A DNA stretch of 64,000 bases from CAVVYJ01 sp963752495 (GCA_963752495.1 CAVVYJ010000005.1:186001-250000); one strand, 5' to 3'. Counted from the stretch's first letter, positions 30,229-40,154 are shown. Notes: a model not told the origin generated them from the letters alone. Made by a program: numbers and translations.

Positions 30229-31509
30229 ATGAAAAATAATACAGCTTTAATGGCGCGCCGCGCCGCAGCAATTCCAAGAGGCATCGGCAATGCACATGCA
30301 ATTTTTGCTGAACGTGCACTTAACAGCGAAATTTGGGATGTCGAGGGCAAACGCTATATCGACTTCTGCGCTGGCATCGCGGTTGTGAATACCGGTCATT
30401 GCCACCCCAAAGTGATTGCTGCAGTTAAGCAACAGCTAGATCACTTTAGCCACACTTGCTTTCAAGTCGTGGCGTATGAACATTATGTAGCACTTGCCGA
30501 GCGTTTGAATGCAGCAGCGCCTGGTCCAACGCCGAAAAAAACTTTTTTTATGAATACCGGTGCTGAGGCAGTAGAAAATGCAGTCAAGGTCGCACGTGCC
30601 GCCACAGGCCGTTCTGGCATCATCGCGTTCACAGGTGCATTTCATGGCCGTACGATGTTCTCAGTCGCCCTTACCGGAAAAATTGATCCGTACAAAAAAG
30701 GCTTTGGGCCTTTCCCTGCTGAGATTTTTCATGTGCCTTTCCCTCATCCTTTGCACGGGGTTTCTGAAGACGATTCGATTAGCGCACTACACACGTTATT
30801 CAAAAACGATATTGAAGCGAGCCGCGTTGCCGCTATCTTTATTGAGCCAGTGCAAGGTGAAGGTGGCTATATTCCCGCATCACCCGCATTTTTACAACGC
30901 CTGCGCGCACTGTGTGACGAGCATGGCATTTTGCTGGTGTTAGATGAAGTACAAACTGGTATCGGCCGTTGTGGCAAGCTATTTGCTCACGAGCATGCAG
31001 AAATTGAGGCAGACATTATTACCTTGGCAAAAGGCTTAGGTGGTGGCTTTACCTTGTCTGCGATTATTGGCAAAACCGAAATTATGGATGCAGCCGCACC
31101 AGGTGGGTTAGGTAGCACCTACGCAGGCAACCCGATTACCATCGCGGCAGCACATGCGGTATTAGATGTGCTTGAGGAAGAAAAAATATGCGCTCGTAGC
31201 ATAGAAATCGGCGAAAAATTGCGTCGCAGATTTAATGCAATGAAAAGTCAATTTGGCTTTATTACCGAAGTACGCGGTTTGGGCGCAATGACTGGTGTGG
31301 AGTTCTGCCATGACAACGACCCGCACAAGCCTGCAGCAGACATCGCCAACGCCCTCAAAACAGAAGCGGCGAAGCGTGGTTTGTTGCTGCTGAATTGTGG
31401 CATCTACGGCAACGTTCTGCGCGTGATGGTGCCACTCACCATTTCTGATGCCATTTTAGACGAAGGCATGAACATTCTAGAAGCATCATTAAAAGCGGTA
31501 ACAGTATAA
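30229..31509 (+). CDS. gabT: 4-aminobutyrate aminotransferase
   Basis: This class III PLP enzyme moves the amino group of GABA to 2-oxoglutarate, forming succinate semialdehyde for GabD. The 426 residues carry FMNTGAEAVENAVKVARA, IEPVQGEGGYIPA, LVLDEVQTGIGRCG (PLP Asp) and LAKGLGGGFTLSAIIG (PLP Lys), all matching GabT closely. It is two bases from the next aminotransferase and certainly cotranscribed with it. 5-aminovalerate may also be a substrate. Confidence 0.93.
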   Translation: MKNNTALMARRAAAIPRGIGNAHAIFAERALNSEIWDVEGKRYIDFCAGIAVVNTGHCHPKVIAAVKQQLDHFSHTCFQVVAYEHYVALAERLNAAAPGPTPKKTFFMNTGAEAVENAVKVARAATGRSGIIAFTGAFHGRTMFSVALTGKIDPYKKGFGPFPAEIFHVPFPHPLHGVSEDDSISALHTLFKNDIEASRVAAIFIEPVQGEGGYIPASPAFLQRLRALCDEHGILLVLDEVQTGIGRCGKLFAHEHAEIEADIITLAKGLGGGFTLSAIIGKTEIMDAAAPGGLGSTYAGNPITIAAAHAVLDVLEEEKICARSIEIGEKLRRRFNAMKSQFGFITEVRGLGAMTGVEFCHDNDPHKPAADIANALKTEAAKRGLLLLNCGIYGNVLRVMVPLTISDAILDEGMNILEASLKAVTV

Positions 31510-31511
31510 AT

Positions 31512-32828
31512 ATGACGCAAAATTTAGAAAATTTCTGGCTACCATTCACGCCTAATAAATATTTTAAGCAACATCCAAAACTGGTAGTTTCTGCCAAAGG
31601 CGCATATTACAAGACGGAAGATGATCGCACACTGTTCGACTGCCTGTCTGGCTTGTGGTGCACACCGCTTGGACATGCACATCCTAAGATTGTCGAAACG
31701 TTTACCAAACAAGCGCAAACACTGGATTTTGCACCCGGCTTTCAGGTAGGCAATCCAACCACTTTCAAGCTCGCCGAGCGGATTGCGGGTATGGCGCCAA
31801 ATGGCCTCGACCGTGTATTCTTTACCAACTCCGGCTCAGAGTCGGTCGATACTGCGCTGAAGGTCGCCCTCGCTTACCACGGCGCGCGTGGCGATAGTAA
31901 GCGCTTCCGTTTTATTGGGCGTGAGCGTGGTTATCATGGTGTAGGCTTTGGTGGCATTTCAGTGGGAGGCATGGTAGCCAACCGCAAAGCCTTTGCTACT
32001 GCTATGTTACCCGGAGTGGATCACTTACCGCACACATGGGATGCTACTCAAATGGGATACTCCAAAGGCCAGCCAACCTGGGGAGCGCATTTGGCAGATA
32101 ATCTTGAGCGCTTGGTTGCATTACATGACGCATCAACCATCGCCGCCGTCATTGTAGAACCTATGCAGGGCTCAGCAGGCGTAATTGTCCCGCCTATTGG
32201 TTACTTGCAAAAACTGCGCAGCATTTGCGATAAATATGGCATTTTGCTGATTTTTGATGAAGTGATTACCGGATTTGGTCGCCTTGGAACCAACTTTGGC
32301 GCGCAAAAATTAGAGGTCACGCCAGATATCATCACCTTCGCTAAAGCGGTCACTAACGGTGTTATTCCTTTGGGCGGCATCATCGCAAAACGCGAAATTT
32401 ATGAAGCTTTTATGCAAGTAAACCAGCCTGAACACGTCGCGGAACTGTTCCACGGCTACACTTACTCCGGCCATCCGATGGCCACAGCCGTGGGTCTCGC
32501 TTGCTTGGACATTATTCAGGAAGAAGGTTTATTGGCGCGCGCCAGTGAATTAACACCCGTGCTAGAAAGCGCAGTGCATAGCTTAAAAGGTGAAACCGGT
32601 GTCGCCGATATTCGTAACTTTGGACTAGCCGCAGCGGTAGATGTTGAGCCATTTAGCAAACCTGGCCTACGCGCGTTCAAGATTTTTGAGCATGGTTTTG
32701 CTAACAAACATTTGTTCCGCATCACGGGGGACACGATTGCGCTCGCGCCACCATTTATTTCCACACCAAAAGAAGTGGAAGACATGGTAGAAGGATTACG
32801 CGCGGCAATTCGCGAGGTAAAAGAATAA
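31512..32828 (+). CDS. Omega-amino acid (beta-alanine):pyruvate aminotransferase
   Basis: The 438-residue class III aminotransferase has the family features WLPFTPNK at the start, GHAHPKI, FFTNSGSESVDTALKVAL, VEPMQGSAGVIVPP, LIFDEVITGFGRLG and FAKAVTNGVIPLGG. These match omega-amino acid:pyruvate aminotransferases that act on beta-alanine. mmsA, which would oxidise the malonate semialdehyde product, is the next gene. Together they would degrade beta-alanine, the expected product of the aminopropyl half of spermidine or of 1,3-diaminopropane. Pyruvate use would again give alanine for Ald. Confidence 0.88.
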   Translation: MTQNLENFWLPFTPNKYFKQHPKLVVSAKGAYYKTEDDRTLFDCLSGLWCTPLGHAHPKIVETFTKQAQTLDFAPGFQVGNPTTFKLAERIAGMAPNGLDRVFFTNSGSESVDTALKVALAYHGARGDSKRFRFIGRERGYHGVGFGGISVGGMVANRKAFATAMLPGVDHLPHTWDATQMGYSKGQPTWGAHLADNLERLVALHDASTIAAVIVEPMQGSAGVIVPPIGYLQKLRSICDKYGILLIFDEVITGFGRLGTNFGAQKLEVTPDIITFAKAVTNGVIPLGGIIAKREIYEAFMQVNQPEHVAELFHGYTYSGHPMATAVGLACLDIIQEEGLLARASELTPVLESAVHSLKGETGVADIRNFGLAAAVDVEPFSKPGLRAFKIFEHGFANKHLFRITGDTIALAPPFISTPKEVEDMVEGLRAAIREVKE

Positions 32829-32867
32829 CTAGCGCTTACGCGCATTTAAAAAAATAGGAATATCACT

Positions 32868-34367
32868 ATGACAATAAACATAACCCCACACTGGATAAAC
32901 AATCAAGAAATCGCGCCGAAAGACGGTCGTTTTGCTGACGTGTTTAACCCCGCTACTGGCGCGGTGACAAGCCGCGTGCCGTTGGCAACAACTCTTAATG
33001 TAGATGCCGCAGTAGAAGCGGCCTCAGCTGCTTTCCCAAAATGGGCGGCAACAACACCACTGCGCCGCGCTCGCGTGATGTTTAAGTTCAAAACCTTGCT
33101 GGAACACCATTCCGGTGAAATCGCAAAACTCATCTCACAAGAACATGGAAAAGTACTGGCAGACGCTGCCGCTGAATTTCAGCGCGGGCTGGAAAATGTA
33201 GAATTTGCGTGCGGCGCACCACAATTTTTAAAAGGTGAGTTTTCTGAAAATGTCGGCACCGATGTCGATAGTTTCTCCATGCGTCAACCGTTGGGCGTGG
33301 TGGCTGGTATTACACCATTCAACTTTCCAGCCATGGTTCCCATGTGGATGTTTCCACTCGCCATTGTGTGTGGTAATACGTTTGTACTAAAACCTTCGGA
33401 GCGCGTACCCAGCACCGCGATTTATCTTGCCAAATTATTACTTGAGGCAGGTTTGCCTGAAGGTGTTTTCAACGTTGTGCACGGCGATAAAGAAGCCGTT
33501 GATGCGCTGCTGAATCACTCAAAAATTAAAGCAATTAGCTTTGTTGGTTCCACACCAGTCGCCAAATATATTCACACTACAGCTAACGCCAACCATAAGC
33601 GCGTACAAGCGCTGGGTGGCGCAAAAAACCATATGTTGATTATGCCCGATGCGGATTTGGACATGGCAGCAGATGCCTTGATGGGTGCGGCGTATGGGGC
33701 AGCGGGCGAACGTTGCATGGCGATTTCCGTCGCGGTGGTGGTGGGCGACAAAGTAGCGGACGAACTCGTTACCAAGCTCACACCAAAAGTAAAAGACATT
33801 GTAATCGCTGACGGAATGGACTCGCGCGCAGAAATGGGCCCGCTGATTACTGCACAGCACCGAGATAAAGTGCGAGGCTACATTGACAGCGGCGAGGCGC
33901 AGGGCGCGACGGTTACCGTAGACGGACGTAAGCTTGACACACCAAAAGACGGTTTCTTTTTAGCAGGCACACTGTTCGACCATGTAAAGCCCAGCATGAA
34001 AATTTACTGCGAAGAGATTTTTGGCCCTGTGCTCTGCGTGGTGCGCGTCAAAACTTACAGAGAGGCCGTGGATTTGATTAACGCCCACGAATACGGTAAC
34101 GGCACGGCAATCTTTACCCGAGACGGCAGTGCTGCTCGTGCATTTGTCAGCGAAATCGAGGTCGGCATGGTCGGGGTCAACGCACCAATACCGGTCCCAA
34201 TGGCGTTCCATAGCTTTGGTGGATGGAAATCATCCATTTTTGGAGATCACGCGATTTACGGGCCAGAAGGTGTGCGCTTTTACACGCGCATTAAAACCGT
34301 AACACAGCGCTGGCCAAATAACAGCATTAGCGCTGGTGCAGAGTTCGTGATGCCTACGGGGCGTTAA
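32868..34367 (+). CDS. mmsA: Methylmalonate/malonate-semialdehyde dehydrogenase (CoA-acylating)
   Basis: It would convert malonate semialdehyde to acetyl-CoA and CO2 (or methylmalonate semialdehyde to propionyl-CoA). The 499 residues show the MmsA type with TPFNFPAMVPMWMFP, SFVGSTPVAKYI, LGGAKNHMLIMPDADLD, and the catalytic Cys in AAGERCMAISVAV. The GAKNHM block distinguishes it from other aldehyde dehydrogenases. It follows the beta-alanine aminotransferase, and no valine-degradation genes are nearby, so the malonate semialdehyde role is favoured by context. Confidence 0.92.
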   Translation: MTINITPHWINNQEIAPKDGRFADVFNPATGAVTSRVPLATTLNVDAAVEAASAAFPKWAATTPLRRARVMFKFKTLLEHHSGEIAKLISQEHGKVLADAAAEFQRGLENVEFACGAPQFLKGEFSENVGTDVDSFSMRQPLGVVAGITPFNFPAMVPMWMFPLAIVCGNTFVLKPSERVPSTAIYLAKLLLEAGLPEGVFNVVHGDKEAVDALLNHSKIKAISFVGSTPVAKYIHTTANANHKRVQALGGAKNHMLIMPDADLDMAADALMGAAYGAAGERCMAISVAVVVGDKVADELVTKLTPKVKDIVIADGMDSRAEMGPLITAQHRDKVRGYIDSGEAQGATVTVDGRKLDTPKDGFFLAGTLFDHVKPSMKIYCEEIFGPVLCVVRVKTYREAVDLINAHEYGNGTAIFTRDGSAARAFVSEIEVGMVGVNAPIPVPMAFHSFGGWKSSIFGDHAIYGPEGVRFYTRIKTVTQRWPNNSISAGAEFVMPTGR

Positions 34368-34379
34368 TAAGGGATAGCT

Positions 34380-35717
34380 ATGAATTTAAAACAAGCTGCT
34401 GAATTTATAAAGTCTAAAAAAATCAAAGAAGTGGAATGCGTATTCCCTACCATCAACGCTACACTTAGAGGAAAAGTGATGCGTGCCCACGATTTTGCTG
34501 AAGGCAAAGAATTGCGCATCGCACGCGCGGTGATTTTGCAAACTATCAATGGTGAATACTGTGATGACCATGTTATCGGCGCGATAGATAATGACACGAT
34601 TCTAAAACCTGATTACACCACCATCCGGCAGTTGCCATGGGCGCCTGAGCGCGCCTGGGTGATTCACGATTGCATGAATTTTGATGGTACGCCTTCAGAA
34701 CATGCACCGCGCAATGTGCTTAAAAAAGTGCTCGCACATTACGAAAAACTAGGCTTAAAGCCAGTTGTTGCGCCAGAAATCGAGTTTTATTTATTTAAGC
34801 GAGATGGTCTTGATGCAAACGGGTTTACCTATCCTTCCATGCGTGGCGGCAGCGTGGAGAACGAGCGGCAAATGGCTTACAGTCTCAATTCCACCTCAGA
34901 ATTAGCGCCATTTTGGAATCAACTACAAGCTGCTTATGATGCCTTGGGAATCCGCACCGATACTTGGCTACACGAAATGGCGCCGAATCAGTTTGAACTC
35001 AATTTGCTACACGGCGATGCCTTGAAGTTGGCTGATGATGTGCTTTTATTTAAACATACTATGCGAGAAATTGCTGCCCAGCATGGCTTAAGCGCGGTCT
35101 TTATGGCCAAACCGCTGGCCGATTATGATGGTAGCTCCATGCATTTACACCAAAGTATCGTCGATAAAAATGGTAGCAATATTTTCAGCAATACAAAAAG
35201 TGAGGCGACGCCTGACTTTTATGCCTTCATTGCGGGACTACAAACCTATTTGGCAGATTTAATGCCTCTGGTCGCCCCTTATGTCAACTCATGGCGGCGA
35301 TACGCACGCGGCACACAAGCGCCATTTAATATGCAATGGGGGCATGACAACCGCACCATCGGTTTACGTGTGCCACATTCAAATGCCGCGGCAAGACGTG
35401 TAGAAAATCGCTTTGCTGGCAGCGATGCTAACCCTTATCTGGCAATGGCAGTATCACTGGCATGCGGATTGCGCGGAATGCAAGAAAAACTCAAACCGCG
35501 TCCACCAGTAGATGATCGTGACGGGTATGAATTTCCACGCGAGATTGCAATTGGTCTAGAAAGTGCGCTTTCTCAGCTGGCTAATAGCAAACACGCGCGA
35601 GAAATTTTTGGCGACGAGTTTATAAATGCTTTTCTCAACGTGAAAGAAATCGAGCTAGCGCATTTTATGCACGAAGTGGGAAGCTGGGATAGGCGCTACT
35701 TAGGACATCAAGCCTAA
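34380..35717 (+). CDS. Second glutamine synthetase-like gamma-glutamyl amine ligase
   Basis: This is a 445-residue PuuA-family member distinct from the copy at 18709. VVAPEIEFYLF, MHLHQSIVD, NRFAGSDANPYLAM and the end MHEVGSWDRRYLGHQA mark the glutamine synthetase fold. The frame is intact. It is encoded two bases before an unusual aminotransferase and near the APC permease and the eut genes. It could glutamylate a different amine from the first PuuA, for example ethanolamine or another monoamine as in the GlnA4-type route of actinobacteria. The substrate is inference only. It is not the assimilatory GlnA judging by length and context. Confidence 0.8.
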   Translation: MNLKQAAEFIKSKKIKEVECVFPTINATLRGKVMRAHDFAEGKELRIARAVILQTINGEYCDDHVIGAIDNDTILKPDYTTIRQLPWAPERAWVIHDCMNFDGTPSEHAPRNVLKKVLAHYEKLGLKPVVAPEIEFYLFKRDGLDANGFTYPSMRGGSVENERQMAYSLNSTSELAPFWNQLQAAYDALGIRTDTWLHEMAPNQFELNLLHGDALKLADDVLLFKHTMREIAAQHGLSAVFMAKPLADYDGSSMHLHQSIVDKNGSNIFSNTKSEATPDFYAFIAGLQTYLADLMPLVAPYVNSWRRYARGTQAPFNMQWGHDNRTIGLRVPHSNAAARRVENRFAGSDANPYLAMAVSLACGLRGMQEKLKPRPPVDDRDGYEFPREIAIGLESALSQLANSKHAREIFGDEFINAFLNVKEIELAHFMHEVGSWDRRYLGHQA

Positions 35718-35719
35718 AT

Positions 35720-37081
35720 ATGGTTCGTCACGGCATCAATATGGAAGCAGCTCGCAGACTCTTTGCAGAGGAGCAGGCAAACTTTTCCGCAAAAATGCCA
35801 CAGGCTCAAGCCTTAGCAAAGCAGGCAGACAAACACCTATTGTTTGGCGTGCCTCTACACTGGATGACCGATTGGTCTACGCCTTTTAGCTTGTATGTAG
35901 AAAGTGCGCAAGGTGCACATTTTACCGATGTCGATGGTCATCACTACGTGGATTTTTGTTTGGGTGATACTGGCGCAATGTTCGGCCACTCGCCAAAAGC
36001 AGTGGCTGATGCCATTAAAGCGCAAGCCGATAAAGGCTATACCGCGATGTTGCCAACCGAAGATGCCGTATGGGTTGCACAAGAGCTGAGCCGCCGCTTT
36101 GGCCTGCCCTACTGGCAATTTGCCATGACAGCCTCTGATGCAAACCGATTTATAATCCGCTGGGCACGTGCCGCCACAGGGCGTAAAAAGATTTTAATTT
36201 TTAACGGCTGCTACCACGGCACGGTAGATGATGTTTTTGTGGATTTAATTGACGGCGTTCCAACACAGCGCGATAGCTTGCTTGGCCAAGTCTACGATTT
36301 AACGCAGTACTCCAAAGTGGTCGAATTTAATGATTTGGCTGCTTTAGAGAGTGCGCTGGCAGAAGGCGATATAGCTTGTGTGCTTGCTGAGCCTGTGATG
36401 ACCAACATAGGCATGGTATTGCCAGAAGATGGATACTGGGAAAAGGCACAAACGATTATCCGTAATGCCGGTACTCTACTGATACTCGATGAGACTCACA
36501 CAATCAGCACCGGGCCTGGTGGCTATACCCAAGCATATGGACTAAAGCCTGATTGCTTAGTCGTTGGAAAGCCGATGGCAGGTGGCGTGCCCTGTGCTGT
36601 TTATGGCATGAGCGAGCAAGTTGCAATTGCAGCTGTAAACGCAAAAAAAAATGCACCTGCTGGGCACTCTGGCATAGGCACAACACTTACCGCTAACATG
36701 CTTGCAATAAAGGCAATGCGTGCCACTTTAGAAGAGGTTATGACTGAGGCGGCTTATGCGAAAATGTTTAAACTAGCTAATAAACTCGCAACGGGATTGC
36801 GCACTATTATTGGGCAATATCAGCTACCATGGTGCGTAACTCAAGTTGGCGCACGGACAGAATTTCAATTTACAGAAACACCGCCAAAAAATGGTAGCGT
36901 GGCGGCACAAATACTGGATAGCGAACTGGAGCAAACAATTCATCTTTATCTGCTGAATCGCGGCGTGTTAATTACACCCTTCCACAATATGCTATTGGTT
37001 TGTCCTGCCACGACAGAGGATGATATTGATAAATTGTTAAATACATTTAACTCCTGCATACAAGCGCTCACATTGGCCTGA
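35720..37081 (+). CDS. Class III aminotransferase with glutamate-1-semialdehyde-aminotransferase-like features
   Basis: The 453-residue PLP protein has a class III fold. The PLP Asp lies in LILDETHTISTGPGGYT and the PLP Lys in VVGKPMAGGVPCAVYG. The DETHT sequence and long N-terminal segment differ from GabT, SpuC and omega-amino acid enzymes in this cluster, and look closer to the glutamate-1-semialdehyde 2,1-aminomutase branch, which is not hemL by context. It is two bases from the second glutamine synthetase-like gene, so the two probably act together on one amine. I cannot name the substrate. It is the fourth class III aminotransferase in 17 kb. Confidence 0.75.
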   Translation: MVRHGINMEAARRLFAEEQANFSAKMPQAQALAKQADKHLLFGVPLHWMTDWSTPFSLYVESAQGAHFTDVDGHHYVDFCLGDTGAMFGHSPKAVADAIKAQADKGYTAMLPTEDAVWVAQELSRRFGLPYWQFAMTASDANRFIIRWARAATGRKKILIFNGCYHGTVDDVFVDLIDGVPTQRDSLLGQVYDLTQYSKVVEFNDLAALESALAEGDIACVLAEPVMTNIGMVLPEDGYWEKAQTIIRNAGTLLILDETHTISTGPGGYTQAYGLKPDCLVVGKPMAGGVPCAVYGMSEQVAIAAVNAKKNAPAGHSGIGTTLTANMLAIKAMRATLEEVMTEAAYAKMFKLANKLATGLRTIIGQYQLPWCVTQVGARTEFQFTETPPKNGSVAAQILDSELEQTIHLYLLNRGVLITPFHNMLLVCPATTEDDIDKLLNTFNSCIQALTLA

Positions 37082-37231
37082 TTTTTGCAGCTTGATTTTT
37101 ATCAAGAGAAAGCACATGATTGACACCGGTTTTGTTTTTTTAGTTTTGTAGTAAAGGTCTGGCAATAGAAAGGTAGTATGTAATTACGTAAACGCAATTT
37201 TTATTCATGTAGGAATCAGGGGGATAATAAA

Positions 37232-38716
37232 ATGAGTGACCAGCATAAACACGCGGCTGATGCAGATGCCGCATACCTAAAGAGCATGGGCTATGAACAA
37301 GAGCTACACCGACACATGGGTGGCTTTTCTAATTTTGCCATTTCTTTTTCTATCATTTGTATTTTAGCTGGCGGGATCTCCGCCTTTCCACTTGCACTAG
37401 GCGGTGCAGGCGGTGCTTCTATCGGCATCGGCTGGCTAGTAGGTGGTTTATTTGCTGCCATTGTTGCACTTGCCATGGCACAAATTGCATCGGCTTATCC
37501 TACTGCAGGCGGCTTATATCACTGGGGTTCCATATTGGGTGGCAAAGGTTTTGGTTGGTGTACCGCTTGGTTTAATTTGCTAGGCTTAATATTTGTGGTG
37601 GCATCAGTTAATTTTGCGGTGTATGACTTTTTCTATAAGGGCTTGGCAGCGCCGATTCTGGGTATAGATGTATCTGGCTATGGTTACAGGGAGCAAATAA
37701 TTCACATTGCGGTGATTACTGCTATCCAAGCCGTCCTAATTTATCGCTTTCCTAGGTTCACCACCAAAATTACAGACTTATCAGGCTATTTGATTATGAT
37801 TATTGCCGCTGTGTTAACAGTATCTTTGTTAGCCTACAATCAAACGCCAATTGATTTTTCTAGGTTATACACCTTTACCAATTTTACTGGCGCTGAAGGC
37901 AGTGTATGGCCAGCAAGTGAAGGCATGGTATTCCCTTTCTTGCTAGGTCTCTTACTTGCTGTATATACCGTTACAGGGTTTGATGCTTCAGCTCATACGT
38001 CAGAAGAAACGCGTGATGCTGCAAGAACAGTACCGAAAGGCATCATCAGTTCCGTGGTGTACTCTGTGATTTTTGGCTGGATTATGATCTGCACTTTTGT
38101 ATTAGTGATGCCAGATTTAACTGAAGGTGTAAAACAAGGTTTTGGGTTTTTTGATGCGCTTTTAGGCACATTACCTGTGATGTTAAAAAATATCTTAGGC
38201 TTAGGTATTTTCTTAGTGAACTTCTTGTGTGGTTTGGCTTGCTTAACGTCTACCTCTCGCATGATGTATGCCTTTGCGCGCGACGGCGGTTTGCCGGGCT
38301 CATATCTGCTCAAAACTGTTAATCCCACTTTAAAAACACCTGTAGCGGCTGTTTGGGTATCTGCAATTTTAGCGATTGCTGCAACTTTATATGCGGCAGC
38401 TTTCAGCGTGCTGGCAGTAGGTTGTGCAGTATTCCTTTATATTTCTTACATCATGCCTACTGCTGCAGGCATTCTGGCAGAAGGCAAAACTTGGAAGCAT
38501 AAAGGCCCGTTTGATTTAGGTGGCATGTCAAAACTCGTAGCCATACTAGCTGTAATCGGTGGCGGCTTCCTAGTTGTTGTGGGCATACAGCCACCGAATG
38601 AAAAAGTACTTTATGTAACAATTGCCATGCTAGTTGTTATGGCAGTATTCTGGTTCGTATTTGGTGAGAAAAAACGCTTTAAAGGCCCACCAAAAATGGC
38701 TGATTCAATGAAATAA
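37232..38716 (+). CDS. APC-family amine/amino acid permease
   Basis: The 494-residue membrane protein has about 12 hydrophobic segments and APC hallmarks, such as GGFSNFAISFSIICILAGG near the N-terminus and SAHTSEETRDAARTVPKGI in the centre. It resembles the GABA/choline/amine permease branch. An AGG-rich site (CAGGGGG) lies just before the ATG. The 150-base gap upstream suggests a promoter of its own, though I could not fix one. It lies 24 bases before eutA, so ethanolamine, GABA or another short amine is the likely substrate. Confidence 0.85.
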   Translation: MSDQHKHAADADAAYLKSMGYEQELHRHMGGFSNFAISFSIICILAGGISAFPLALGGAGGASIGIGWLVGGLFAAIVALAMAQIASAYPTAGGLYHWGSILGGKGFGWCTAWFNLLGLIFVVASVNFAVYDFFYKGLAAPILGIDVSGYGYREQIIHIAVITAIQAVLIYRFPRFTTKITDLSGYLIMIIAAVLTVSLLAYNQTPIDFSRLYTFTNFTGAEGSVWPASEGMVFPFLLGLLLAVYTVTGFDASAHTSEETRDAARTVPKGIISSVVYSVIFGWIMICTFVLVMPDLTEGVKQGFGFFDALLGTLPVMLKNILGLGIFLVNFLCGLACLTSTSRMMYAFARDGGLPGSYLLKTVNPTLKTPVAAVWVSAILAIAATLYAAAFSVLAVGCAVFLYISYIMPTAAGILAEGKTWKHKGPFDLGGMSKLVAILAVIGGGFLVVVGIQPPNEKVLYVTIAMLVVMAVFWFVFGEKKRFKGPPKMADSMK

Positions 38717-38740
38717 TAGATTTTTCTTAGGTAGCAAACC

Positions 38741-40147
38741 ATGAGCCAAAATCGCACCCTATTACTGGGGCTAGATTTTGGCTCTACTACTTGTAGCGCT
38801 CTAATTGTCACTGCGTCAATAACCTCCGATGGAATATCCGGCACAGCAAAGCTCAGTGCACCACACATTATTTATCGCGCAACACCAGTTTTTACGCCAT
38901 TTGTAGGGAATAATATTGATGCGAACAAAGTCGCAGCACTAATTCAAAAATGGCTAGTTGAAAGCAAAATCAACACTGCCGAGTTATTTTCTGCAAGCGT
39001 AATCATTACAGGCCTTGCAGCACAACAAGCTAATGTTGAAAGCATTCGTAAGTTAATTGCAAAGCTAATACCAAACGCGGCAATTGTAGCCGCAGGTGAC
39101 CCACATTTAGAATCCTGGCTAGCCTTTATGGGCAGTTGTGCATCACTTAGCCGCTATTATGCTGAAACGTCAATACTCAACCTAGACATAGGCGGAGGCA
39201 CCACAAATAGCGCAATTGGCATCAATGGTAATGTGCATACGACAGCATCTCACTATATCGGTGCACGTCACTTTCAGTTCGTGCCCGGCAGCTATCAGCT
39301 TGTCGCTGTTTCGCAGTATGCACTTGCACTACTCCATGCTTTTGAAATAAAAAAAGGCGTAGGCGACACGCTTACTGCTAATGAATGCAAACATATCATG
39401 GAATTTTACATACAAGCCTTAGAGGCCATTGTATTAAATGACAGAGATTTTTTTGATACGCCTATTGCTAAGATGCACGTGCAAGCCACTGCAAACATGC
39501 CTTACTGTGCATCAAAAATCACCTTTTCTGGCGGCGTGGGAGAGCTTGTATATCAACTCGCAGCTGGCGACCCAGTGCCAGGCACTACTTTTTACGGGGA
39601 TTTTGGTATTGATATAGCAAAAGCAATTGTCGCATCGCCAGTTTTGTCGACACATTTAAAAACGCATAAACCTGAAAATCTTGGTCGCGCCACAGTATAT
39701 GGACTTGCGCTTAACAGTACGGAAATTTCAGGCAGTAGTGTTTATCTACCAAATCCAGATTTATTACCTTTAAACGACATACCCATTTTGGCAAAGCTGC
39801 CGATTGACGCGCCAATAAAAGTTTGGCAAGAAGTGCTGTTGCTTGCCAGCACTCATGCAAATGGCGCTTGCCTACAAATCACTCAAGCCAATATCAACTT
39901 AAGACAGATTCGTGATTTTTCACAAATGTTTTCTAAAGAAATTGCTGCGATTCAGTTAAAAAAACCGATTATTTTATTGATTGAAGGCAACATGGGTAAA
40001 ACACTTGGTAACTACATTACAAATTGGGGGAAATTGGGCATACAATTGGTGGTAATTGACGAAATAGTTACGCGCGACGCACACTTTGTTAATCTTGGCA
40101 AAGTGCGGCAAGGCGTTGTGCCAGTTTCTTTTTATGGCATGTACTAA
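38741..40147 (+). CDS. eutA: Ethanolamine ammonia-lyase reactivating factor EutA
   Basis: EutA uses ATP to exchange inactivated cobalamin in the lyase for fresh adenosylcobalamin. The 468 residues have two actin/Hsp70-like nucleotide-binding segments, LLLGLDFGSTTCSALIV (9-25) and ILNLDIGGGTTNSAIGI (about 145), plus a late KITFSGGVGELVYQLAAGDP block typical of EutA. It is the only reactivase here, yet two lyases follow. No microcompartment shell gene is next to it. The frame is intact, and the next gene starts 8 bases after the stop. Confidence 0.9.
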   Translation: MSQNRTLLLGLDFGSTTCSALIVTASITSDGISGTAKLSAPHIIYRATPVFTPFVGNNIDANKVAALIQKWLVESKINTAELFSASVIITGLAAQQANVESIRKLIAKLIPNAAIVAAGDPHLESWLAFMGSCASLSRYYAETSILNLDIGGGTTNSAIGINGNVHTTASHYIGARHFQFVPGSYQLVAVSQYALALLHAFEIKKGVGDTLTANECKHIMEFYIQALEAIVLNDRDFFDTPIAKMHVQATANMPYCASKITFSGGVGELVYQLAAGDPVPGTTFYGDFGIDIAKAIVASPVLSTHLKTHKPENLGRATVYGLALNSTEISGSSVYLPNPDLLPLNDIPILAKLPIDAPIKVWQEVLLLASTHANGACLQITQANINLRQIRDFSQMFSKEIAAIQLKKPIILLIEGNMGKTLGNYITNWGKLGIQLVVIDEIVTRDAHFVNLGKVRQGVVPVSFYGMY

Positions 40148-40154
40148 AGCATAT

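Noticed and set aside
37091..37106. Hairpin CTTGAT-TTTT-ATCAAG after the aminotransferase gene as a terminator
   Set aside because: The six-base stem is short and no T-run follows it. It may be incidental, so I left it out of the features.
37082..37231. Cobalamin riboswitch upstream of the permease and eut genes
   Set aside because: No B12-box-like sequence or long structured leader is visible in the 150-base gap.
40086..40154. Extended start of the EutB-EutC fusion inside eutA
   Set aside because: The added residues are the eutA 3' end read in another frame. The ATG at 40155 begins family-like sequence.
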